In this document: positions 1 to 5,418 of the stretch, piece by piece
Layout of the letters: each line of letters begins with the position of its first letter
Position numbering within the stretch: the stretch's first letter is position 1
From: Blastococcus sp.
GTDB lineage: Bacteria; Actinomycetota; Actinomycetes; Mycobacteriales; Geodermatophilaceae
Length of the DNA stretch: 5,418 nt
Direction of reading: 5' to 3'
Assembly (NCBI GenBank): GCA_025963345.1
Contig: JAOPUS010000242.1
Span: forward strand, 1 to 5,418
Translations under genes and position numbers: made by a program
The notes under the pieces: generated by a model
What the model saw: only the letters and a program-made list of their open reading frames with translations
Told to the model about the DNA's origin: nothing
The model's database searches: none

Positions 1-14
1 CCGCAGGACGAGCG

Positions 15-25
15 AAGGAGGTGCG
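15..25 (+). promoter_or_regulatory. Strong Shine-Dalgarno of the S9 peptidase gene
   Basis: The sequence AAGGAGGTG at 15-23 is a near-perfect match to the 3' end of 16S rRNA. Its GGAGG core ends 4 nt before the ATG at 26, which is a short but workable spacing. It supports ATG 26 as the start over the in-frame ATG at 38, and over any start further upstream, although the frame is open to the left window edge. No promoter can be judged because only 25 nt precede the gene. Confidence 0.75.
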
Positions 26-1918
26 ATGGCCGGCCCGATGACCGAGCGGCGCCCCGTCGCGCCCCGGGACGCGCCCGTCGGCCCGACGCCACCGGAGCTG
101 CTGCCGGAGGCGGTGCGGCGGGCCGTCACCGACATCGCCGGTGCGCCCGGCGCCTGGTGCCCCGAGCTCTCCCCGGAGGGTGACCGGGTCGCCTACGTCA
201 CCGACCGGTCGGGCATCCCGCGGCTGGAGGTGGCCCGGCTCGACGGCGCGACCCCGCTGGTGCTGTCCGGCCCCGCCGAGGAGGTCGTCTCCGTCGCCTG
301 GTCGCCGGACGGCGGCCGGCTCGCCTACCTGGTGAGCCCGGGTGGTTCGATCTGCGCCGAACTGCACGTGGTGCGGCCCGACGGCAGCGGCCACCGGGTG
401 ATCGCCGGTGAGGACCCCCGCGCGACCGTCTTCGCCGGCGGCTGGACCGGCCCCGGGCACTACGTCTGCTCGATCGCCCCCGGCGACGGGCCGGACGCCG
501 ACATCGTGCTGGTCGACGCCGCGACCGGGGAGCACCGCACGCTCGCCGTCGGCGGCTTCCTCTCGGTCACCTCGGTGTCGGTCGACGAGCGCTTCGTGCT
601 GGCCCGCCGCGGCCCCCGCGGCTACCGGCACATCGTCGTGATCGACGTCGCCACCGGGGTGCAGCGGCGGGCGCTGGGGCTGGACGCGCCGGGCGGGATC
701 GCGTCCGAGGACGGCCGGTTCGGTCCGGACGGGCGCTCGCTGTACGTCCGCGCCTCGCTGCCCGGTGCGCCGTTCACCGACCGGGCCGGGCTGGTCGCCG
801 TCCCCCTGTCCGAGGACGGCGTCCCGGGCGAGGGCCGGGTCGTCCTGTCGCGCCCCGACGCAGACCTGGACGGTTACGCGCTGCGGACCGACGGCACCGT
901 GCTCGCCGTGTGGAGCGTCGACGGGGTCACCGAACTGCTGGTGCACGCCGCGTCCGACGGCGCGGTGGTGCGCCAGATCGCGCTGCCCGAGCCGGTTCTG
1001 CCGGGCTGGTCGCTGTCGGCCGACGGCGCCACCATGATCGCGGAGCTGACCGGCCCGCGGGCGCCGCGCGGGCTCTGGGTCGTGCCGATCACCGGCCCCG
1101 CGGCACCCGCGCTGGTGCCGTCGGCCCCGGGCCGTCCGGACCCGGCGTTGCTGGTGACGCCGGTCCGCTACGAGTACGCCGCCGCCGACGGGCTGCCGCT
1201 GTCGGGCTGGCTCTACACGCCGCGCGGCGTGCAGGGGCCCAACCGCACGGTGGTCAGCTTCCACGGCGGCCCGGAGGGGCAGGAGCGGCCGAGCTACTCC
1301 CCGGTCGCGCAGAGCCTCGTCGCCGCCGGCTTCACCGTCTTCGCCCCGAACGTGCGCGGCTCGGGCGGTTTCGGCCGCGCCTTCGTGACCGCGGACGACG
1401 GGCCCGCACGGGAGGCGTCGTTCGCCGACGTCCGGACGACGGTCGACGAACTCGTCGCCGCCGGCATCGCCGCACCCGGGCGGATCGGGGCGCACGGGTG
1501 GTCCTACGGCGGCTACCTGACCCTGGTCGCGCTGACCCGGTGGCCGGAGCTGTTCGCGGCAGGCGTCACGCTGGCAGGCATGAGCGACCTGCGGACCTTC
1601 TTCGCCGGCACCGAACCGTGGATGGCCGCGGCCTCCGTCACCGAGTACGGCGACCCGGTCACCGACCGGGACATGCTCGCCGCGCTCTCGCCGATGACCG
1701 ACCTCGAGCGGCTGACCTCGCCGGTGCTGTTGGCCCACGGGGACCGGGACACCAACGTGCCGGTCGCCGAGTCGGTCCAGGCCCACCAGGAACTGCAGGC
1801 CCGCGGTGCGCCCAGCGACCTGCTGCTGCTGCCCGGTGAAGGTCACACCATCGTGGGCCGGGACCACCTCGTCGAACTCAGTGAGCGCGTCGCCGCCTGG
1901 TTCGACCGCTGGCTGTGA
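26..1918 (+). CDS. S9 family prolyl oligopeptidase-like serine peptidase
   Basis: This 630-residue protein has the usual S9 architecture: an N-terminal beta-propeller and a C-terminal alpha/beta-hydrolase. The propeller (about residues 40-370) carries TolB/PD40-like repeats such as SPEGDRVAY (50-58) and WSPDGGRLAY (92-101). The hydrolase domain (about 378-630) has the oxyanion-side HGGPEG (413-418), the nucleophile elbow GWSYGGY with Ser493, the acid loop HGDRDTNVPV with Asp575 as likely catalytic residue, and His607 in GEGHT. The triad is complete and in the order Ser-Asp-His. The family cleaves short peptides or acyl-peptides, with the propeller excluding large proteins; some members are esterases. 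No signal peptide or membrane segment is visible, so it is probably cytoplasmic. The start follows a strong ribosome binding site, and the TGA stop overlaps the GTG start of the ATP-grasp gene, so the two are probably one operon. Substrate is unknown; acylaminoacyl-peptidase or dipeptidyl-peptidase names would be guesses. Confidence 0.93.
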   Translation: MAGPMTERRPVAPRDAPVGPTPPELLPEAVRRAVTDIAGAPGAWCPELSPEGDRVAYVTDRSGIPRLEVARLDGATPLVLSGPAEEVVSVAWSPDGGRLAYLVSPGGSICAELHVVRPDGSGHRVIAGEDPRATVFAGGWTGPGHYVCSIAPGDGPDADIVLVDAATGEHRTLAVGGFLSVTSVSVDERFVLARRGPRGYRHIVVIDVATGVQRRALGLDAPGGIASEDGRFGPDGRSLYVRASLPGAPFTDRAGLVAVPLSEDGVPGEGRVVLSRPDADLDGYALRTDGTVLAVWSVDGVTELLVHAASDGAVVRQIALPEPVLPGWSLSADGATMIAELTGPRAPRGLWVVPITGPAAPALVPSAPGRPDPALLVTPVRYEYAAADGLPLSGWLYTPRGVQGPNRTVVSFHGGPEGQERPSYSPVAQSLVAAGFTVFAPNVRGSGGFGRAFVTADDGPAREASFADVRTTVDELVAAGIAAPGRIGAHGWSYGGYLTLVALTRWPELFAAGVTLAGMSDLRTFFAGTEPWMAAASVTEYGDPVTDRDMLAALSPMTDLERLTSPVLLAHGDRDTNVPVAESVQAHQELQARGAPSDLLLLPGEGHTIVGRDHLVELSERVAAWFDRWL

Positions 1919-3369
1919 GCCGGGACTTCTTCGCCGGCTATCCCGCATCGCCCGCCGACGAGGCGGTCTCCCCGGACGGCCGGCTGCGGGACGACTACGC
2001 CGTGCTCGGGCCCGCATTGGAGCGCGTGGGGATCGCGGGCCTGACGGCCGCCGCGACCGCGGCGGAAACTGAGCGCGAGGCGCGCGGGGTGACGGTCGGG
2101 TCGTGGTCCGACGGCCGGCAGACCGTCCGCCCGTTCCCGCTGGACCCGGTGCCGCGCATCGTCCCCGCCGCCGAGTGGTCGCGGGTGGCGGCCGGCGTCG
2201 AGCAGCGGCACCGGGCGCTGAACGCCTTCCTCGCCGACGCCTACCGCGCCGCCGGACGCCGACGCGGGGATGCCGACCGTGCGCCCGAGGTGGTGCGGGC
2301 CGGAGTGCTGCCGGAGTGGGCGGTCGCGCACAGCCCCGGCCGGCATCCCGACGCGGTCGGGCAGGCGTGGCCGGGTCAGCCGCGGGCCGCGGTGGCCGCC
2401 GTGGACGTGCTGCACACCTCGACCGGTGACTGGGTGGCCGCCACCGACCACCTGCGGGTGCCCGCCGGTCTCGGCTACGCGCTGGCCAACCGGGACAGCG
2501 CCCTCGCGGGTCTGCCGGAGCTGTTCGACGTGGCCCCGGCCGACCCGTGGGACGCGGTGCCGGCGCTGCGCGCGGGCCTGGGCGCTGCGGCCCCCCCGGC
2601 CTGCCCGGGGAGCCCGCGGATCGCCGTCCTCAGCGCGGGGGAGAGCGACAACGCCTGGTTCGAGCACCGGCTCCTGGCCGACGCCCTGGGGGCTCCGCTG
2701 GCCCGGGCCGCCGACCTCTGGCCGCGGCTGGACGGCGGGGTGGAGGTCTCCGTGGGTGGCGTCCGGCACCCCGTCGACGTCCTGTACCGGCGTTTCGACG
2801 ACGGCATGCTCGGCGCCTTCCGGACGCCGGTCGGGCAGTCGCTGGACATGCTGCTCAGCGAGGCTGTGCGGGCGGGCCGGCTGGGACTGGCCAATGTGCC
2901 GGGCAACGGGCTCGCCGACGACACCGCCACCTACGCCTGGGTGCCCGCGATGATCCGGTTCTACCTGGGGGAGGAGCCGCTCATCGGCTCCCTGCCCACG
3001 TGGGTGCTCGCCGACGAGACGCAGTGGGCGCAGGTGCGCGACCGGCTGCACGAGATGGTGATCAAGCCGGTGGCCGGGTACGGCGGGCGTGGAACGGTCT
3101 TCGGCCCGTTCTGCTCGGCCGCGGAGCTGGCCTCCCTGCAGGCGGAGGTCGCGGCGGCGCCGTACCGCTTCGTCGCGCAGCAGCCGGTGGAGTCCTCCAC
3201 CGTGCCGACCCTGGTGGACGGCGCCCTGCAGCCCCGCCGGGTGGACCTGCGGGTCTTCTCGGTGGCGGGCCCAGCGGGAACGGCCGAGGCGCTGCGGGCG
3301 CCGTTGACCCGGGTCGCGCTCGGCGGCGGCGCCGGCCGCGGCAGCAAGGACACCTGGCTGCTCGGCTGA
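1915..3369 (+). CDS. Circularly permuted ATP-grasp protein (COG2308-like), divergent
   Basis: This 484-residue protein resembles the circularly permuted type 2 ATP-grasp family, thought to ligate a carboxylate to an amine using ATP; no substrate is firmly known. Visible family blocks are FPLDPVPRIVPAAEW (74-88), a helix ending RALNAFLADAY (100-110), LRVPAGLGYALANR (180-193), NAWFEHRLLADALG (246-259), VDVLYRRFDD (287-296), LANVPGNGLADD (325-336), the nucleotide-binding VIKPVAGYGGRG (382-393, Lys384), VDLRVF (443-448) and GSKDTWLL (476-483). Two departures from the family as I remember it: the metal-site Glu-x-Asn reads Thr177-Asp-His179, and the stretch before GSKDTW is shortened. The GTG start overlaps the upstream TGA by 4 nt, and no clear Shine-Dalgarno precedes it, suggesting translation by reinitiation after the peptidase. 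The N-terminus from this start matches the family layout. The usual alpha-E and transglutaminase partners do not follow; the next gene is convergent. Family assignment is secure, activity is not. Confidence 0.9.
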   Translation: MSRDFFAGYPASPADEAVSPDGRLRDDYAVLGPALERVGIAGLTAAATAAETEREARGVTVGSWSDGRQTVRPFPLDPVPRIVPAAEWSRVAAGVEQRHRALNAFLADAYRAAGRRRGDADRAPEVVRAGVLPEWAVAHSPGRHPDAVGQAWPGQPRAAVAAVDVLHTSTGDWVAATDHLRVPAGLGYALANRDSALAGLPELFDVAPADPWDAVPALRAGLGAAAPPACPGSPRIAVLSAGESDNAWFEHRLLADALGAPLARAADLWPRLDGGVEVSVGGVRHPVDVLYRRFDDGMLGAFRTPVGQSLDMLLSEAVRAGRLGLANVPGNGLADDTATYAWVPAMIRFYLGEEPLIGSLPTWVLADETQWAQVRDRLHEMVIKPVAGYGGRGTVFGPFCSAAELASLQAEVAAAPYRFVAQQPVESSTVPTLVDGALQPRRVDLRVFSVAGPAGTAEALRAPLTRVALGGGAGRGSKDTWLLG

Positions 3370-3433
3370 CCTCTCAGCCGGTGCCGGACCACTCGCCGGC
3401 CGGGTGGCTTCGACACCCGCGCATGAGAAGTAC

Positions 3434-3463
3434 CGCCGCCCCGGTCCAGCTGCCGGGGCGGCG
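3434..3463. terminator. Bidirectional hairpin terminator between convergent genes
   Basis: A perfect 11-bp inverted repeat, CGCCGCCCCGG at 3434-3444 and its complement at 3453-3463, encloses an 8-nt loop. It lies in the 101-nt gap between the stop codons of the ATP-grasp gene and serC, so it can serve transcripts from both strands. Neither side has a real T-run, which is common for actinobacterial terminators. Further weak, mutually exclusive inverted repeats lie at about 3376-3409, right after the ATP-grasp stop. Termination is inferred from position and structure. Confidence 0.7.
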
Positions 3464-3470
3464 CGGGGGG

Positions 3471-4586
3471 CTAGAGGCGCTCGACCACGTAGTCGATGCA
3501 GGCGGTCAGGGCCGTGACGTCGTCGGGGTCGACGGCGGGGAACATGCCCACCCGCAGCTGGTTGCGACCGAGCTTGCGGTAGGGCTCGGTGTCGACGACA
3601 CCGTTGGCGCGCAGCGTCTTGGCGATCGCTGCCGCGTCCACGGAGTCGGCGAAGTCGATCGTGCCGACCACGAGGGACCGGTGGGCCGGGTCGGTCACGA
3701 ACGGCGTGGCGTACTCCGACTTCTCCGCCCAGCCGTAGAGCCGGCTCGAGGAGTCGGTGGTGCGGGCGACCGCCCCGGAGAGCCCGCCCAGAGACTGCAG
3801 CCACCGGATCTGGTCGGCCAGCAGGAACAGCGTGGCGACCGCGGGGGTGTTGTAGGTCTGGTCCTTGCTCGAGTTGTCGACGGCGATCGACAGGTCGAGG
3901 AACCCGGGGATCCAGCGACCGGACGCCTTGATCTCGGCAACCCGCGCGAGCGCCTCGGCCGACATCAGGGCGACCCACAGTCCGCCGTCGGCGGCGAAGG
4001 ACTTCTGCGGGGCGAAGTAGTAGACGTCGGACTGCCCGATGTCGACCGGCAGGCCACCGGCACCGCTGGTCGCGTCGATGAGGACGAGCGCGTCCGAGTC
4101 GGCGCCCGCGGGGCGGATCACCGGGGCCAACACGCCGGTCGAGGTCTCGTTGTGCGCCCAGGCGTACGCGTCGATCCCGGCCTGCCCGGTCGGGAGGGCC
4201 AGCGAACCCGGGTCGGCCTTGGCGATCACCGGCTCGTCGAGGAACGGCGCCTCGGCCACTCCGGAGGCGAACTTGGCCGAGAACTCGCCGTAGGTGCCGT
4301 GTGCGCTCCGCTGCCGGATGAGCCCGATCAGCGCGGCGTCCCAGAAGGCCGTCGTCCCACCGTTTCCGAGGACGACCTCGTAACCGTCGGGCAGGTCGAA
4401 CAGGTCGGCGAGGCCCTCACGGATCTGGTGCACCAGGCCCTTGACCGGCGCCTGCCGATGCGAGGTGCCCATGATCGCGGCACCGTCGGTGGCAAGCGCG
4501 TGGAGCGCCTCCGGGCGGACCTTGGACGGCCCGCAGCCGAAGCGGCCGTCGGCGGGGAGGAGTTCGGCGGGGATGGAGATGCTCAT
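3471..4586 (-). CDS. serC: Phosphoserine aminotransferase (SerC), actinobacterial type
   Basis: This 371-residue class V aminotransferase converts 3-phosphohydroxypyruvate and glutamate to O-phosphoserine and 2-oxoglutarate, the second step of serine synthesis, in the cytoplasm with pyridoxal phosphate. It matches the mycobacterial-type SerC: the N-terminal FGCGPSKVRPEAL (16-28), MGTSHRQAPVK (39-49), LGNGGTTAFWD (73-83), HNETSTG (145-151), DATSGAGG (171-178, Asp171 facing the cofactor ring nitrogen), and FAPQKSFAADGGLW (191-204) with Lys195 as the likely Schiff-base lysine. QTYNTPAV (243-250) and LRVGMFPA (344-351) complete the active-site blocks. Length is normal and nothing is broken. The ATG at 4586 is chosen because it has a ribosome binding site and begins the family N-terminus; an open frame continues upstream to 4826 but overlaps the citrate synthase gene in another frame. 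It is downstream of and co-directional with that gene, 92 nt away. Confidence 0.96.
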   Translation of the reverse strand: MSISIPAELLPADGRFGCGPSKVRPEALHALATDGAAIMGTSHRQAPVKGLVHQIREGLADLFDLPDGYEVVLGNGGTTAFWDAALIGLIRQRSAHGTYGEFSAKFASGVAEAPFLDEPVIAKADPGSLALPTGQAGIDAYAWAHNETSTGVLAPVIRPAGADSDALVLIDATSGAGGLPVDIGQSDVYYFAPQKSFAADGGLWVALMSAEALARVAEIKASGRWIPGFLDLSIAVDNSSKDQTYNTPAVATLFLLADQIRWLQSLGGLSGAVARTTDSSSRLYGWAEKSEYATPFVTDPAHRSLVVGTIDFADSVDAAAIAKTLRANGVVDTEPYRKLGRNQLRVGMFPAVDPDDVTALTACIDYVVERL

Positions 4587-4596
4587 CCGGGAAGTG

Positions 4597-4602
4597 CCTC
4601 TC
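4597..4602 (-). promoter_or_regulatory. Ribosome binding site of serC
   Basis: On the minus strand GAGAGG lies 10 nt before the ATG at 4586. It is a moderate Shine-Dalgarno with slightly long spacing, and supports the 371-residue form of SerC over the longer open frame. Confidence 0.6.
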
Positions 4603-4618
4603 GACGGTGCAGGTGGGC

Positions 4619-4673
4619 GGCCCCACTGCAGGGTCCCGCCGCGAGCGTGCGAGCGGTGGGGGGCAGTGGGGTC
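4619..4673 (-). promoter_or_regulatory. Two-tier hairpin in the citrate synthase-serC gap
   Basis: The 92-nt gap holds nested inverted repeats. The outer arms 4621-4629 and 4663-4671 are perfectly complementary over 9 bp (CCCCACTGC with GCAGTGGGG), and a G-T pair plus a G-C pair extend them to 4619 and 4673. The inner arms 4635-4642 and 4653-4660 pair over 8 bp with one G-T, around a 10-nt loop. No T-run follows on the minus strand. It could be a partial terminator after the citrate synthase gene, an mRNA stabiliser or processing site, or a structured serC leader. The structure is read directly from the sequence; its role is inference. No convincing promoter hexamers were found in the gap. 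Confidence 0.5.
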
Positions 4674-4678
4674 CTTGC

Positions 4679-5418
4679 TCAGGCGGGCGTGGGCTGGTTG
4701 ATCGCCTTGACGGTGATCGTGTCGAAGCCCTCGACCTCTTCGGGCTTTCGGGGATCGGGACCGATGTAACGGGCCGACGGGCGCACCAGCCGGCCGGTCT
4801 TCTTCTGCTCGAGGATGTGCGCGCACCAGCCGGCGGTGCGGGCACAGGTGAACATCGAGGTGAACATGTGGCTGGGGACCTCGGCGAAGTCCAGGACGAT
4901 GGCCGCCCAGAACTCCACGTTGGTCTCGATCGGCCGGTCGGGGCGACGCTCGCGCAGCTCCTTGAGCGCGGCCTGTTCCAGCGCCAGGGCCGCCTGGAAG
5001 CGCGGGGCACCGAGCTCCTCGGCGGAGCGTCGGAGCACGCGGGCGCGGGGGTCCTCGGCGCGGTAGACGCGGTGGCCGAAGCCCATGAGCCGGTCGCCGC
5101 GGTCGAGGAGGTCCTTGACGTACTTCTCGGCGTTGCCGCTCTCCTCGACCCCGTCGAGCATGTGCAGCACCCGCGAGGGCGCGCCGCCGTGCAGCGGGCC
5201 CGACATCGCGCCGATGGCACCCGACAGCGAGGCCGCCACGTCGGCGCCGGTGGAGGCGATGACCCGGGCGGTGAAGGTGGAGGCGTTCATCCCGTGCTCG
5301 GCGGCCGACGTCCAGTAGGCGTCGACGGCGGCGACGTGGCGGGGGTCGGGCTCGCCGCGCCAGCGGACCATGAACCGCTCGACGATGGTGGCGGCCTCGT
5401 CGATCCGCTTCTGCGGCA
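4679..5418 (-). CDS. citA: Citrate synthase (citrate synthase 2 type), C-terminal part; start outside window
   Basis: The frame enters from the right edge and gives the last 245 or so residues of a citrate synthase, which condenses oxaloacetate with acetyl-CoA to citrate. The family is usually near 370-430 residues, so roughly a third is missing only because the window ends; the ATG at 5371 is internal. Blocks seen, by codon position: EHGMNASTFTAR (about 5300-5265), GPLHGGAPSRVLHML with the first catalytic His at 5191-5189, GFGHRVYR with the second catalytic His at 5074-5072, and the substrate-binding Arg in MFTCARTAGWCAH near 4840. The third catalytic position, Asp in pig and E. coli enzymes (NVD), is Glu here (NVE, codon 4915-4913). 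The pattern resembles the actinobacterial second citrate synthase, CitA of M. tuberculosis, rather than the longer hexameric GltA. A methylcitrate synthase side activity cannot be excluded. It is followed by serC in the same direction. Confidence 0.92.
   Translation of the reverse strand, partial: PQKRIDEAATIVERFMVRWRGEPDPRHVAAVDAYWTSAAEHGMNASTFTARVIASTGADVAASLSGAIGAMSGPLHGGAPSRVLHMLDGVEESGNAEKYVKDLLDRGDRLMGFGHRVYRAEDPRARVLRRSAEELGAPRFQAALALEQAALKELRERRPDRPIETNVEFWAAIVLDFAEVPSHMFTSMFTCARTAGWCAHILEQKKTGRLVRPSARYIGPDPRKPEEVEGFDTITVKAINQPTPA

Noticed and set aside
910..1839. 309-residue open frame inside the S9 peptidase gene
   Set aside because: It is a frame-shifted shadow of the hydrolase domain, whose catalytic motifs are all in the main frame.
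1843..3978. 711-residue open frame on the minus strand across the ATP-grasp gene and into serC
   Set aside because: It is antisense to a well-conserved gene and then overlaps serC in another frame. Its composition is Arg/Pro/Gly-rich with no recognisable domain, as expected of GC-rich shadow frames that lack stops.
4641..4654. Short direct repeat GCGAGC-GT-GCGAGC
   Set aside because: Two six-base copies in GC-rich DNA are expected by chance, and they lie in the loop and arms of the hairpin already described.
2547..4769. 740-residue open frame on the plus strand
   Set aside because: It runs through the ATP-grasp gene in another frame, the terminator and antisense to serC. It contains low-complexity Arg/Gly/Ala sequence and no motif.
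4587..4826. 80-residue N-terminal extension of SerC
   Set aside because: The extension overlaps the end of the citrate synthase gene in another frame, crosses the hairpin, has no family similarity, and the ATG at 4586 has its own ribosome site.
4417..5220. 267-residue minus-strand frame over citrate synthase and the start of serC
   Set aside because: It is a +1-type shadow, rich in Arg/Ser/Pro; both genes it overlaps show conserved motifs in their own frames.

Overview
The window reads as chromosomal DNA of a very GC-rich actinobacterium. Codon third positions are almost all G or C, shadow open frames are long, and the SerC and citrate synthase proteins are of the actinobacterial type. A Geodermatophilaceae- or Pseudonocardia-like host would fit, but sequence reading alone cannot fix the family. 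No mobile element, CRISPR array, tRNA or rRNA was seen.

Layout: four protein genes form two convergent blocks. The plus-strand block (26-3369) encodes an S9-family prolyl oligopeptidase-like serine peptidase, followed with a 4-nt GTGA overlap by a circularly permuted ATP-grasp protein (COG2308-like). The minus-strand block encodes a citrate synthase whose N-terminus lies beyond the right edge (4679-5418), then after 92 nt phosphoserine aminotransferase SerC (3471-4586). The blocks meet tail to tail at 3370-3470, where a perfect 11-bp hairpin probably terminates transcription from both sides.

Function: serC makes phosphoserine for serine synthesis, and the citrate synthase condenses acetyl-CoA with oxaloacetate. 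Both are housekeeping-type genes; in Mycobacterium tuberculosis serC and citA also lie close together. The less ordinary part is the plus-strand pair. An ATP-grasp protein of a presumed amide-ligase family is translationally coupled to a peptidase, without the alpha-E and transglutaminase-like partners that commonly accompany this family. The ATP-grasp also seems to have lost both side chains of the usual metal-binding Glu-x-Asn signature and to have a shortened late glycine loop. It may be a divergent or catalytically altered member paired with a peptidase, which is the best candidate here for something undescribed. A second notable point is a Glu in place of the catalytic Asp of citrate synthase, and a third is a two-tier hairpin between the citrate synthase gene and serC.
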